64,000 nt of DNA from Ostreococcus lucimarinus CCE9901 (taxonomy: Eukaryota > Chlorophyta > Mamiellophyceae > Mamiellales > Bathycoccaceae): NCBI RefSeq assembly GCF_000092065.1, contig NC_009365.1, positions 434,001 through 498,000 on the forward strand, in the 5' to 3' direction. The number at the start of each line of letters is the position of its first letter. Position 1 is the stretch's first letter. Position numbers and translations under genes: made by a program. This document shows, piece by piece, positions 27,263 to 37,571 of this stretch. A model generated the notes under the pieces. That model was not told the DNA's origin. It ran no database searches and saw only the letters and a program-made list of their open reading frames with translations.

Positions 27263-28339
27263 ATGGGTGACTCCGTGCCAAACTTCTTCGGTGGCCAAGG
27301 CGGCGGTGCCTCGGGCCTGAGCTTCGGCGGCGGCGCGTCGTTCGGCGCCGACGCCGGTCCGTTGTTTGAGATGAAGTGTGGGAAACTCGTTCGCGATGGG
27401 GCGAAAATGCGCGCAGATCCGCGTCGAGGGACGCTGAAAATCGTGAAGAGCGAGGTCGATGACACGTTGAAACAGATTCAGTGGGGAGTACGAGATCCAT
27501 CGACCGCGTTCGAGGCTGAGGATGATTTCATCATCTTGCCAGACGAGGCGGTGCTGAAGACGATGAAGCGCGACGGATGTTTCATGTTGGCGTTCATCGA
27601 GGAACGCGATCGAGACATGTACTTTTGGTCGCAAGAGAGCGATGGAAAAGACGCCATGGAGGCGAAATTGCTGAAGTTTAATCGCGCGGTGAACACGAAC
27701 GTCGGCGAAGCGCTCGAAGAGAATATCGCCGCCTCGGAAGCGCAAACGGCGATGGAGACTGGCGATGCCCCGAATGCGGTACCCTCGGAAACTCCTGCGG
27801 CAACGACGTTGATGCCACCGCCGGCGAACGTGATTCCTTCGCCCGTGGATCCGACGCCCGCGCCGACGTCGTTTCCCGCGCAAACGCCGGCGGCGCCCGC
27901 CAAGGTGAGCGAAGGTATGCGAACGCCCGCGAGCGCGGGGAACTTCACTCCGATTGTGAGCAGCGATGCTTTGAAGGGTGTGTTCGCTAGTCTCGGTGGG
28001 GCGACGCCGCAGACGCCTCCCGTTGGTTTGCCTGAGATTTTGACACCAGAACTTGTCGGGCCTTTGCTTCGAGACGAACAAATTCGAGGACGCTTGTTGG
28101 AGTATCTGCCGGAAGAACATCGCGAGACGCAAGACTTGGAGGAGCTCATTCGCACTCCACAATTTCGCAGTCAGTTAGAAACGTTTAGTCAGGCACTGCA
28201 GAGTGGAGAGATGGACATGGCGCAGTTTGGGTTGAAACAAAATGGCGTGGCGAACCTGGAGACCTTTTTAAAGGCGATTCAAGCCGAGGTTGATGAATCT
28301 AGCGGTAAGAACGAAGAAGAGGACGCGATGGAGAGTTGA
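27263..28339 (+). CDS. RPN13: Proteasomal ubiquitin receptor RPN13/ADRM1
   Basis: A 358-residue protein. After a Gly-rich start, the Pru domain spans about 32-150 (FEMKCGKLVRDG, GTLKIVKSE, DDFIILPDEA, MYFWSQES), the fold that binds ubiquitin and the RPN2 subunit of the 26S proteasome. A Pro/Ala/Thr-rich linker (about 165-230) leads to the C-terminal DEUBAD domain (about 240-345; LTPELVGPLLRDEQIRGRLLEYLPE), which recruits and activates the deubiquitinase UCH37. Both halves of a canonical RPN13 are present. Single exon, ATG at 27263. Confidence 0.92.
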   Translation: MGDSVPNFFGGQGGGASGLSFGGGASFGADAGPLFEMKCGKLVRDGAKMRADPRRGTLKIVKSEVDDTLKQIQWGVRDPSTAFEAEDDFIILPDEAVLKTMKRDGCFMLAFIEERDRDMYFWSQESDGKDAMEAKLLKFNRAVNTNVGEALEENIAASEAQTAMETGDAPNAVPSETPAATTLMPPPANVIPSPVDPTPAPTSFPAQTPAAPAKVSEGMRTPASAGNFTPIVSSDALKGVFASLGGATPQTPPVGLPEILTPELVGPLLRDEQIRGRLLEYLPEEHRETQDLEELIRTPQFRSQLETFSQALQSGEMDMAQFGLKQNGVANLETFLKAIQAEVDESSGKNEEEDAMES

Positions 28340-28460
28340 GTAGTTGAGGCGATTAGATTTAATCATGAGCTCACAAATTCGAATCAAAAAGTCAACGCGC
28401 TCGATTCAAGCCGTTCCGACAAACGGCGTCGAGAGTTTTGAGCGCGCGCCGTGCCTTCAA

Positions 28461-28868
28461 TCATCCCTCGGCGCGGCGATGCGCTCCGAGACGAGTCCAC
28501 AAAGAATTTTGTTCGGCATACCGACGCATCCGCGCGAATTCATCCTCCATCACGTCACCGTACGACCTTCTCGCCGTCAACGCCTCTTCGCATCGCCGCA
28601 ACGCCCCGCCGAGCGCTCGCGCGAACGTCTCGTCGTCCAACACCTCCCCATCGCCGTCGCTTTCATCCGCACACGCCACGCCAGCGTTCACGAGCCCTCC
28701 TCGTTCGCTCTGCACCCCTCTTTCGACGGTCTCGTTCTCCACCTGCGCCCCTCTCGCGCGCGTCGTCTTCGTCGTCTTCGTCGTCTTCGTCGTCTTCGTC
28801 GTCTTCGTCCCGTCCACCGTCGTCGTCTCCGCTCTCACCGAGACGCCGTCGGCGTCGGCGTCGCGCAT
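28461..28868 (-). CDS. Hypothetical small protein
   Basis: A 135-residue frame from the ATG at 28868. The N-terminal third contains a KTT repeat made by a 9-bp tandem repeat. The C-terminal half (VLDDETFARALGGALRRCEE, SYGDVMEDEFARMRRYAEQ) has a helical, protein-like composition. I do not recognise a family. The gene is convergent with RPN13 and would start 236 bp from the divergent SAMTL-like start. The coding call rests only on the frame length and the amphipathic C-terminus. Confidence 0.4.
   Translation of the reverse strand: MRDADADGVSVRAETTTVDGTKTTKTTKTTKTTKTTRARGAQVENETVERGVQSERGGLVNAGVACADESDGDGEVLDDETFARALGGALRRCEEALTARRSYGDVMEDEFARMRRYAEQNSLWTRLGAHRRAEG
28762..28806. repeat. 9-bp tandem repeat (GTCGTCTTC) x5
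   Basis: Five perfect copies of GTCGTCTTC. On the minus strand it reads AAG ACG ACG and gives a Lys-Thr-Thr repeat in the hypothetical protein at 28461-28868. The unit length, a multiple of three, fits expansion inside a coding frame. Confidence 0.85.
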
Positions 28869-28990
28869 TTCGCGCCCCGATCGCGCGCGCCCCGTTCGCC
28901 CCGAACGCGCGCGTCGCCCTCCCGCGTCGCCCTCGCGCGCGTCGCCGCGCGTCCCGACGATTCGCGTCGCCCGCGTTGACTCGACGGTCC

Positions 28991-29050
28991 GTCCGAATGT
29001 CCGAATGTCCGAATGTCCGAATGTCCGAATGTCCGAATGTCCGAATGTCC
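28991..29050. repeat. 8-bp tandem repeat (GTCCGAAT) x7
   Basis: Seven perfect copies of GTCCGAAT plus a partial copy, ending at GTCC. The 8-bp unit is not a multiple of three, so copy-number change would shift any reading frame. It lies 54 bp before the proposed SAMTL start and is probably non-coding promoter or 5' UTR sequence. Confidence 0.9.
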
Positions 29051-29103
29051 CAGGGTTGTCTTCTGTTGCCCGGCGCCGCGGCGACGGCGAAGCGCGACGC
29101 GCG

Positions 29104-31090
29104 ATGCTGCGTCGACCGCGGCGGAAGGCGCGCGCGCGAGCGACGCGTCGCGACGAAGACGACGATCTCGATCTCGATCTCGATCTCGACCGAGGCGCGG
29201 TGCGCGTGCGACCGGCGCCGCGCGCGAGCGAAGACGACGAAGAATCCGCGCGCGCGCGACGGGCGTGGACGTTACGCGGCGACGAGGGGGGCGCGACGCG
29301 CGATGGACGGCGAACAGCGACGGGAGGACGCGAACGCGCGAACGATGGGACGCGGACGCGACATCGCGGATTCTTAGCCAAGATGGAATCGACGAAGATG
29401 GACGCCGAGGCGCTGCGAGAGAAGCTCGTCGCGGTGCGAGAGAAGACGCAGGAAGCGATGAAGAAGATCGAGGTGCCCAAGGTGGAAGATTTGAGAATGC
29501 TCATAGAAGACATACGACAAGAGCAAACGGAAGCGAAATATCATCCAGATCGGCGAAGACTGGAGAGCGTGGCGGATTTTTTTGCGTACACGGAGGAAGA
29601 AGGTGATTCTCGCAATCGAATCGAATCGCAACGCGCGCGCGGCGACGCGACTTTGACGCTCCCGATGACTGACTGGTGACGACGCACGAACGTTCGAATG
29701 AGCAGGAAGAAAGTTTTTCGACGAAGTGGATCGATCGAAAAAGGGCAAGCTGACGTTGGATGATTTAAAGTTTGCGATGAAGAAGAGGAATTTGCCGCAG
29801 TCGTACGCAAAGTCATTCATGGAAAAGGCAAAGGGGCCCAAGATTTTCGCGCGAACGATCACGTGGGGCGATTTTCAAAGCGTGATGAACGAGCGAGAGT
29901 CGACTATGTTGCGTACGTTTAACTCGATGTCCGCCTCGCGGAACGGGCTGTTAAAGACGTCCGACGTAAAGCAAGTGCTCGAAGGTTTAGGTTTGGCCGC
30001 CACGGACGAAAACGCACGAGCAATGGTGCGGCATTTGCGAGGAAGTTCGGAGTATTCACGACAGGGCTACGTGACGTACGGTCAGTTTCGTAACTTTTTG
30101 ATGCTCATGCCCCACGAAGTTGCGCGCGAAACTGATCCGTCGAGATTATGGTTCGAGGCGGCGACGATTGTACAGTTCAGCGCTCCGCCAAGAACTGGTA
30201 GCATAGCTATGGCGGCTCGCGCGGCGTTCGCGGGTGGCCTAGCTTCAGCGACGACGACGAGTATGATGCATCCCTTAGATACGCTGAAGACTCGCTTACA
30301 AGCCGCAGTCGGGAAAGGGCCATCGCTCTTGGATTTGATCAAGAGTGTGCCAAAACTCGGTCCTCGGAAAATGTATCAAGGTATCATTCCATCGGTGACT
30401 GGAAACTTTGCCGGGCATGGCTTACGAACGGCTACGTACGAAGTCGTTTGCTTGGCTCTCGCACCGGCAGTCGCGCTTCCGATGATAACAGAGACTACGA
30501 TTCAAGGCGTGGGATCAGGTTTGGGAACGCTATTCGGAACATGCGTGCGGATCCCTTGTGAGGTTTTGAAGCAACGTTTACAAACGGATCAGTACCCCAA
30601 TGTCTTATCCGCATTTAAGGGTATCACATCGACGAATCCGCGTGCGCTGTACGCAGGAACAGCCGCTACGCTGACTCGGGAAATTCCATTTTACGTAACT
30701 GGTCTTATGATTTACGAAAACTTGAAAAAAGGCGCAGTCGCGCTCAAGGGGGGACGCGAACTCGAAAACTATCAGGTAATCATGGTGGGCGCGTGTGCTG
30801 GTGCGCTCGGATCCGTCATGGTGAATCCATTCGACGTTATGAAGACGCGCACGATGACGGGGTCGGTGCCACTCGGACAGTCACTTTGGGTGTCGATGGC
30901 ACACATCGTCAAAACTGAAGGACCACTCGCGCTGATGAAGGGTGCCATACCTCGCATGGCCTGGATCGCACCTCTCGGTGCGATGAACTTTGCGGGCTAC
31001 GAACTTGCAAAGAAGGCGATGAACGCGCCGGAGGGAGAAAAGAAGGCAGAAAAAGAAGAGTCGATGCGCACTGCGCCTCCGGAGGAGTAG
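29104..31090 (+). CDS. SAMTL: SAMTL-like mitochondrial-carrier-family protein with EF-hand region, two exons
   Basis: Proposed join(29104..29602, 29706..31090), 627 residues. Exon 1 encodes a disordered Arg/Asp-rich segment and a coiled coil (MDAEALREKLVAVREK), ending YTEEEG. The 103-nt intron (GTGATT...GAGCAG, CTGAC inside) joins to RKFFDEVDRSKKGKLTLDDL, an EF-hand-like unit whose loop has Lys where ligands are expected, so calcium binding is doubtful. The C-terminal 300 residues form a carrier domain with HPLDTLKTRLQ, IPCEVLKQRLQ and NPFDVMKTRTM. The order and motifs match Arabidopsis SAMTL, a probable plastid-envelope S-adenosylmethionine carrier-like protein. The start at 29104 is tentative; Met codons near 29382 are alternatives. 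Confidence 0.8.
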
Positions 31091-31170
31091 CGATGATGAA
31101 GCATATTTATAGACCGTCGAGCGACTTTTAGACTAAACACTACGATTTTAATGTGGTTACCTAAGCTAAA

Positions 31171-32433
31171 CTAAAGTTCAATCTCATCCGGATCTGCGAC
31201 TTTCGGCGGCGGCGGCGCACGTCTGGGCGGCGCGTTTCCGAACGGTCCAGGCCGAGGGACGGCGTAATACTTCACGTCGTCGTTGTTCCCAGCCCCACTA
31301 GGAGTAGTGATTTTCAGATCAAGCTCGAGTAAATCCATTAAAGCTTTCGTCTGAGGGTTGACGTCGACATCAGCAGGTGCACGCCCTTTACGACGGGTTT
31401 CTGAGGAAGGATCATATGCCGGCCGCGTGGCGACAAACTCGGGCGGAACCGTCGCCGATGATCCAGCCGCTTGCAAACGCTCGCTCACCCATTTCTTGTG
31501 TGGCTCTAAGTCAATTGCCTCGGGAGTTCCGTAGGCTGGCAGCTGTGCCGGTCGATGCGTCACGGAATGGTACTCATGATTGGCCTTTAAAATAGCGAGC
31601 CATTCCTCGTCGAGAGCAAAACCGCCTTCGGCGCTCTTCTCTGGCAAATCAATCACTTGTAAAAAGTCTCTGTGAGGCAAGCATTTATCTAAGGCCAAGA
31701 ATTTTGTCGTTTTTTCGTCTTCGTGTTTGACTAGTGCCGCATACTTGACATGTAAATGCGCGGAGAACCAGTACTTTGGCTTCAACCTTTTCAAAAGTTC
31801 CTCCGCCGGCGGCGAGCCAAGGGTGTTGCTTTCGATCTCGTCCTTCAAAAACTTCTTCTTACGAAACAACTCGTGCTTGTTCCCAAACTGCGCGATCCCA
31901 CGCGGCCAATCGTGGCTAAGGAAGACGTCTATCTCACTCTTTACTTGCTTCAGCTTGAAGACATCAAACTCTCGAACGTGATACGCCGTCTTCACTGCGT
32001 GTCCAGAATACGGCGGTCGCTCGTGATGCCCTTTCTTGTAATCGTGCGTCTTAAAGATCCCAGATAACCCACCGATACGTAAATCACCAAAGTTTACAAC
32101 CCCTGAGTGCCCGACGTAGTAGATATTTGGTGCCACGTAGCCGCCGTAATACAGCTCCCACAAGTAATTGGACGCTTCGTGATTGCCTCCGATGAAAAGT
32201 GTCGGTATAGGCGCCGTCTTCTCACCGCTGTAGTACTTATAAAACGTCCCGAGCTCCTTGTACTTGTCCGGCACGGACATGCATTCCAAATCGTCCAAGT
32301 TTCGCACGGCTTGGAAATCGCCGCAACAAATCAGCAAATCAATTTTCACCTTCTCCACCACCTCCAAGTGCGCGATCGCGGCGTATATCGCATCGAGCTC
32401 GCCGTGACAGCACCCTTCGATCGCGATCTTCAT
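31171..32433 (-). CDS. DBR1: Lariat RNA debranching enzyme DBR1
   Basis: A 420-residue metallophosphoesterase that cleaves the 2'-5' bond of excised intron lariats. Metal and catalytic residues are in place: His10 in the CCHGEL motif, Asp39 (CCGDFQAVRN), Asn84/His85 (GGNHEASNYLW), His174 (LSHDWP), and His226/His228 (SAHLHVK). The C-terminal lariat-binding region (TKFLALDKCLPHRDFLQVID) is typical. A proline-rich tail ends the protein. The frame is open 37 codons upstream, but MKIAIEG at 32433 is the family's N-terminus. Its presence fits the intron-bearing genes around it. Confidence 0.95.
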   Translation of the reverse strand: MKIAIEGCCHGELDAIYAAIAHLEVVEKVKIDLLICCGDFQAVRNLDDLECMSVPDKYKELGTFYKYYSGEKTAPIPTLFIGGNHEASNYLWELYYGGYVAPNIYYVGHSGVVNFGDLRIGGLSGIFKTHDYKKGHHERPPYSGHAVKTAYHVREFDVFKLKQVKSEIDVFLSHDWPRGIAQFGNKHELFRKKKFLKDEIESNTLGSPPAEELLKRLKPKYWFSAHLHVKYAALVKHEDEKTTKFLALDKCLPHRDFLQVIDLPEKSAEGGFALDEEWLAILKANHEYHSVTHRPAQLPAYGTPEAIDLEPHKKWVSERLQAAGSSATVPPEFVATRPAYDPSSETRRKGRAPADVDVNPQTKALMDLLELDLKITTPSGAGNNDDVKYYAVPRPGPFGNAPPRRAPPPPKVADPDEIEL

Positions 32434-32614
32434 CGCGACGTAGTGACACCGACCGATCGAGCGTTTCGACGCCGCAACACGCGCACGAGTGTGCGGGTCG
32501 TCCCCGGGTTTGCTTGGGACAAACGTGGGACAAGTAGTTTGCAACGGTCGCAGGAAGATGATTTAAATCGCGCATGTGCGTATTCTATCGCAATCACTAT
32601 TTTCTAACGTGTGT

Positions 32615-35194
32615 CTAGTTTGACTTGTTCATGATCAATCGATGGCAATGACATAAGAACTCGACGTAGCTCATGCCCGCCGGACTGCGGTCCTCGCTAA
32701 GTCGGTTGTAAAACAATGCCTCGAGCGTGTCCCCGCGTTTGAGGATGCGAGCCCGCATGAAAGCGCCGCGTTGCTTACGAATGGCGTTAATAAAACTATT
32801 CAACGCCTTCGAAGCCGGAGTGTCGAGATTCGGAATCGTCGCTCGCGTAGAGACGATGTCGTCGACGTTTTCGGTGCCAAATAAATCTCGCAACGTCTCG
32901 ACAGGAAGCTGTCGACCGATCCAGATTAAGATTTCTTGGCCATCTTCCAACAAGTACGCGCCATCTTGGTTGAGTTTCTCTGAACTTAGCCACATGCACG
33001 GAGGAATGGGCGGGAACGAAGAATCTTGAGGCAAGTCGTGGATGGAGAAGAGCCGCGGGTACACGGCGGGCGTCGCTAGCTCGGGCGGCGCGTGCAAAGC
33101 TCGGTAGAGCCATGCCGCTCGATCGTCCGGCGACGCGTCCGAGCGTAAGCCGTATGATTTGTGCAAACCCAAAGTGTAAAGCGGAAGCGTCTTCAAACCT
33201 TCGGGTAAGATGAGTTGGCCGCTGCTGTTGTTGCTTGCGCAGAATCGACGATATGCAAACAACGTCGCGATGCACTGTTGCAAAGATGCGTCTTTCGCCG
33301 AGGCGAGCGTGCCGTTCCCCGAAAGTAAGGCGTTCGCCGCTTTACGAACAGCCCAGTCGCTCTGTGCATCCAGATCTGCCGACCGAAACAGCGCACCGAG
33401 AACAGATGTAATCGGAAGAGCGATTGTGTGCACTCGAATTCGACGTTCCATCGACGTCGTTGAGTACAAGAGCGCGCACTGCACGTACGCCTCTCTACCG
33501 TCCACCAACTTATCTTCGTATCTCAGCGTCACCGCAATTGTCTTGTCGCTATCGATAGCCGGTAAATCTATGTCCGTCATCGTTCGTTTGCAGAAGAATC
33601 CATTATAATCTTGAACGCCCAGACCCGAACTCGCTCGAACGCGCATCACGGCTTCGAGTCCTTGCGGGCGGATGAAGTTCCACCTCAAGTCGTTGTGCAG
33701 TTGGGCGAAGTCTTGCTGGACGTTGAACCCTGGGTATCTGTATAACGAACCTCCGGTCAAGCGCGGTAGCACTCCGAGCGTGGCGACATCCACCGCCGAG
33801 GACACGCAGAGGAAGAGATCGATGCAAACTTGATGCTCCGCGGCGTACGTAGCCATGGTGTGATACGCCTTGTCAGCCGGCGCCATACACTTCAATGGCT
33901 CCTTTTCGATGTTCCCAGTGCGCTGCCCGGCAGTGCCCGTGCGAGCTTCGAGCTTGCCAAGGCCGACGTTCGGGATTGTCGCCATGAAAGCCATCACCTT
34001 GCCGCCCGTCGGTTTCAAACACTCAATTCCCGCCTTGATGGCCGCCGTCGACGCATTCGGACCAGGTGCGGTCGACGAGAACGTCTCCGGAATCATCTTT
34101 AGTAGACTTTCAATCGCTTCTCTATTTTTGGCCAAGGAGACGACGAGACCACTCTTCAGCGGCGCGTACGAGTCTTCCACGTCGGGAACGATGAGCATCG
34201 ACGGTTTCTCGGCTCCATCCTTGAGGTGATAGAAGTGAATCGCTGAGTCAACGGTGGCGATCCCCACCTGAGCATCTTTGGGAACGCTATCTAACGTTCG
34301 CATGATGACTTCGCACGCGCTCGTGGTGACACCGCTGTGAATGGCTTGGGACGTGACCTCGATTAAGAATAGATACGTCGGCGCCATGGGCGGTCGCACC
34401 ATGTACTCTTGCGGCGCCACGTACTCAACCGTCCCTCTACACAGCTCTTGTCGCTCCGTCCAATCCGTGCGCTTACCGTTCGCTCCTAAGTTACACATGT
34501 ACTCGTGCGGAACTTCGGTGACGAAATAGCAAAAGTTGCATTCAAATCTCAAGTGGTCCAGGAAGCGCATGTACGGGTTCATGTACGCCTTGCACCGACC
34601 GCATCGAATCGGACCCGTCTTGCCGTTATCTATCAAATGAATCGGCGCTTCCTCGGGATGCGGTAGCGCTAAAGGACGAGTCATGATGCTCAGCGGCATT
34701 CCGCTCGTCGTCAGCAAGTCTCCCGTGTTCGGTAAGCTGCTCAGCGTCGATCGCATGTATCTCGGGTTGGCGCTCCCCAAGTCGCATCCGACGTACTCCA
34801 ACGTCGCCGAAGGCGGATGCGTGGCCTGATCCATCTCGCTTCTCGTGTTATACGTCACCCTTTCCTCGTGACTCGCGTACTGCGGTCGCGGAATCTGCGA
34901 CGGATCTATCCTCGACGTCGCCCCCGTCGCGCTCGCCGCGCCCGGCATCGGCCTGTGCGGATGCGACGCCGGTACCGGCGCCGCGGGTGGCATCACTCCC
35001 ATCCCCACCGCGCCTCCTCCCGCGGGCATCATCATCGTCGGCGCCGGCGGCGCCGTCGTCGTCGCCGTCGTCGTCGCCGCCGCGCCGTCGCCGCGCCACC
35101 CGTACCCCCCGTGCTCCGTCCGATCCGTCGGAATCTGCATCTGCGGGTACGTCCGTCGCTGCGGCGCCGCGCTTCGCGCGTCTCCCGGTCCCAT
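32615..35194 (-). CDS. SEC24: COPII coat subunit SEC24
   Basis: An 859-residue protein from ATG 35194. After a Pro/Ala/Met-rich disordered N-terminus (about 1-110) comes the SEC23/24 zinc finger (CGRCKAYMNPY, then FECNFC), the trunk domain (PPMAPTYLFLIEVTSQAI, GIATVDSAIHFYHL), the beta-barrel and helical domains (RRIRVHTIALP), and a gelsolin-like C-terminus (QEILIWIGRQLP). SEC24 is the cargo-selecting subunit of the inner COPII coat at ER exit sites. A CTGAC...GCGCAG acceptor-like sequence lies directly upstream (AG at about 35210 on the minus strand), suggesting a 5'-UTR intron. Confidence 0.92.
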   Translation of the reverse strand: MGPGDARSAAPQRRTYPQMQIPTDRTEHGGYGWRGDGAAATTTATTTAPPAPTMMMPAGGGAVGMGVMPPAAPVPASHPHRPMPGAASATGATSRIDPSQIPRPQYASHEERVTYNTRSEMDQATHPPSATLEYVGCDLGSANPRYMRSTLSSLPNTGDLLTTSGMPLSIMTRPLALPHPEEAPIHLIDNGKTGPIRCGRCKAYMNPYMRFLDHLRFECNFCYFVTEVPHEYMCNLGANGKRTDWTERQELCRGTVEYVAPQEYMVRPPMAPTYLFLIEVTSQAIHSGVTTSACEVIMRTLDSVPKDAQVGIATVDSAIHFYHLKDGAEKPSMLIVPDVEDSYAPLKSGLVVSLAKNREAIESLLKMIPETFSSTAPGPNASTAAIKAGIECLKPTGGKVMAFMATIPNVGLGKLEARTGTAGQRTGNIEKEPLKCMAPADKAYHTMATYAAEHQVCIDLFLCVSSAVDVATLGVLPRLTGGSLYRYPGFNVQQDFAQLHNDLRWNFIRPQGLEAVMRVRASSGLGVQDYNGFFCKRTMTDIDLPAIDSDKTIAVTLRYEDKLVDGREAYVQCALLYSTTSMERRIRVHTIALPITSVLGALFRSADLDAQSDWAVRKAANALLSGNGTLASAKDASLQQCIATLFAYRRFCASNNSSGQLILPEGLKTLPLYTLGLHKSYGLRSDASPDDRAAWLYRALHAPPELATPAVYPRLFSIHDLPQDSSFPPIPPCMWLSSEKLNQDGAYLLEDGQEILIWIGRQLPVETLRDLFGTENVDDIVSTRATIPNLDTPASKALNSFINAIRKQRGAFMRARILKRGDTLEALFYNRLSEDRSPAGMSYVEFLCHCHRLIMNKSN

Positions 35195-35936
35195 CGTCCC
35201 GTTCGTCTGCGCGCAGATTTCGGTCAGACTTCTATTCAGATTTCCGACGCGTCCCGACGCGCGTCTCCGTCTCGAATCGTTCGACCGCGATCGCGCGACG
35301 CGCGCCCTTCGTTCGCCGCCGTCGCGCGCGTCGCGCACTCGCGCGCGCGCGCGGTCGCGTCGCGCGAATCGCCAATCGCCAATCGCGCGTCGATCGTCGC
35401 GCGGTGTCCCTCAATCGACCGTTCGTGACTCAAAGCGACGATGCAGCGTATGCGCAAACAGTTCGACAGTCATTTGAATGCCGTCGCGACGCGCGAATCG
35501 TTCGATTCGCGGCGCGGCGTCGGCGCCGCAGACGTCGCGCGTCGCGCGTCGCGCGTCGGCGAGCGCGCGTCGAGCGCGGGTTCGATCGAGGCGTCCATCG
35601 GCGCGCTCGCGATGGCGCGCGCGATGGGACGGCGGCGCGGGACGACGACGAAGGACGACGGCGCGATCGCGACGCGGGATTCGCGACGCGGGATTCGGGA
35701 CGGCGGGACGCGCGGCGACGCGGCGACGCGGGCGCGGCGACGGCGAAAAGCGATGCGGTGCGAACGCCGACGAGGCGACGCGAACGCGCGACGAGGCGAC
35801 GACGCGACGCGACGGGAGGGAGGGATCGGGGATTCGGGACCGAGGCGAGCGCGGGACGCGATCGCGATCGGGCGAGCGAGGGCGCGGACGAAGACTGACG
35901 GACGCGACGCGCGCGACGCGATGACGCAGAGGGCAA
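35195..35936. other. Divergent intergenic region SEC24/NCKX with probable 5' introns
   Basis: 742 bp, very GC-rich, rich in CG and CGCG steps. On the minus strand, CTGACCGAAATCTGCGCGCAG ends 16 nt before the SEC24 ATG, a likely 5'-UTR intron acceptor. On the plus strand, CTGACGG...GACGCAG ends at 35928, eight bases before the NCKX ATG. A possible micro-exon ATGCG with donor GTGCGA at 35753-35757 would join in frame to the NCKX coding sequence. Long Arg-rich open frames here look like compositional artefacts. Confidence 0.4.
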
Positions 35937-37517
35937 ATGGTGTGGATAACCGGGGGGGTGTTGGCGGTGGTGGTGCTGGCGGCGCTGGCGCGAGATTGGA
36001 CGCGAGGGGGAGGCGGGGCGAGCGCGGGGGCGAACGGGAGGAAACTCTTGAGCGCGAGTTCGACGTGCAAACCGACCAAGGATTGGGAATTACCGGGAGG
36101 AATATTTGCGTACTTGGTCGGGGTGATATATCTGTTCATCGGGATCGCGATCGTGTGCGATGACTTCTTCGTCGCTTCGTTGGAAAAGATTTGCGAAGCG
36201 TTGGGTTTGAGCGACGACGTCGCGGGGGCGACGTTCATGGCGGCTGGTTCGTCCGCACCCGAGCTCGCTTCGAGCGCCATGTCGTTGATTAATAGTGGTA
36301 CCGATAACGCTTTGGGCGTCGGTACCATCGTTGGAAGCGCGGTGTTTAACATTCTCGTCATCATCGGCACGACGGTGATCTTCGCGGGGCAAACTTTGAA
36401 GCTGGATTGGAAGCCTCTCGCTCGAGACTGCAGCTTTTACTTCGCCGCCATCGTCGGCATCGTCGCCACTTTCAACGGAGGCAGAGTGAATTGGTGGGAA
36501 GGACTCATTTACGTCTTTCTTTACTGCTTGTACATCGCCTTCATGTGGAAGAATGTGTACTTTATGAAACTTTTGGACGACAAATTCGGCGACTATCTCG
36601 GCCGCCCGGACGCGGCGGTGGAGATGGAAGAAGCTGCGGGCGGCGGTCTCGGTGCCCAGTCGGCGTCTAAGGCTACGACTTCTGCCATGAGTAAGGAACT
36701 GTCTTTCACGGGCTCAATCTACGTCGGCTTCGCCGCGCAGCGATTCAAGGCTGGCTTGGGGAACAAGCAGCACAGGGCAAAGGCGCTGAGTCCCGGGCAA
36801 CTTCGAGCGATTCGAAACGCTACGGAAAAGGTGACTTGGAGTCATCATCACGTGAAGCACGCTCCGACCGAAGATGGCGTGGCGAGTGAAGACGGAGATG
36901 ACGAGACGAATCCGTTCGTCATGCCGGCGGAGTGGAAGGATCGACCGATTTGGGCGCTCAGCCTCCCGTGGTACGCTTTGTTTACGATCTCGATTCCGCC
37001 GTGTCACAATCCGAAGTGGGAGAAGTGGTATTTTGGATCCTTCTTAGCGTCCATAGGTTGGATCGGAATCATTTCGCACTTCATGGTGGAGTGGTGCGCG
37101 AGAATCGGTTGCTTACTGAAGATTCCCGCCATCGTCATGGGGACGACGGTGCTCGCCGCCGGGACGTCGATTCCTGACGCGCTCTCGTCCATCTCAGTCG
37201 CGAAGGATGGCTTCGCAGACATGGCAGTCGCGAACGCGGTGGGATCAAACGTGTTTGATATTTGGCTGGGTTTGGGTCTTCCGTGGCTGTTATACCTTTC
37301 GTGGCAAAAACCGAGCTACATCACCGTGAGTACGACGGAACTCCTGCCGTCGTCGCTCATTCTCCTCGGCGTCTTGATTCTCTACGTCGGCACGGTAGCG
37401 TCGAAGGGATTCACGATAACGAGACAGATGGGTTTCATGTACATAGGCTTTTACATGTTGTACGCCTTCTATAATATCGTCCTCGTGTGGGTCGTGGATA
37501 TCTATAAGCTCGAGTAG
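35937..37517 (+). CDS. K+-dependent Na+/Ca2+ exchanger family protein (SLC24/NCKX-type)
   Basis: A 526-residue cation/Ca2+ exchanger with about ten membrane segments. The two inverted alpha-repeats are clear: GATFMAAGSSAPELASSAMS near residue 97 and GTTVLAAGTSIPDALSSIS near 401, followed by AVANAVGSNVFDIWLGLGLPW. The central cytoplasmic loop (about 220-340) is hydrophilic with acidic stretches. The aspartate at IPDAL and the glutamate at APELAS are the family's ion-binding acidic residues. It probably extrudes or compartmentalises calcium; the membrane cannot be told from sequence. An upstream five-base coding exon (ATGCG, 35753-35757) joined to position 35929 would give an alternative start MRGQ in frame. 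Confidence 0.9.
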   Translation: MVWITGGVLAVVVLAALARDWTRGGGGASAGANGRKLLSASSTCKPTKDWELPGGIFAYLVGVIYLFIGIAIVCDDFFVASLEKICEALGLSDDVAGATFMAAGSSAPELASSAMSLINSGTDNALGVGTIVGSAVFNILVIIGTTVIFAGQTLKLDWKPLARDCSFYFAAIVGIVATFNGGRVNWWEGLIYVFLYCLYIAFMWKNVYFMKLLDDKFGDYLGRPDAAVEMEEAAGGGLGAQSASKATTSAMSKELSFTGSIYVGFAAQRFKAGLGNKQHRAKALSPGQLRAIRNATEKVTWSHHHVKHAPTEDGVASEDGDDETNPFVMPAEWKDRPIWALSLPWYALFTISIPPCHNPKWEKWYFGSFLASIGWIGIISHFMVEWCARIGCLLKIPAIVMGTTVLAAGTSIPDALSSISVAKDGFADMAVANAVGSNVFDIWLGLGLPWLLYLSWQKPSYITVSTTELLPSSLILLGVLILYVGTVASKGFTITRQMGFMYIGFYMLYAFYNIVLVWVVDIYKLE

Positions 37518-37571
37518 GACACAGTAGCAGCGATGTTTCTTTTTAATATCGAGAGAGAAACCTAAGTCGCA

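Noticed and set aside
35441-36163. Arg-rich 240-codon frame upstream of NCKX
   Set aside because: No domain character; composition is that of random GC-rich sequence and it overlaps NCKX in another frame.
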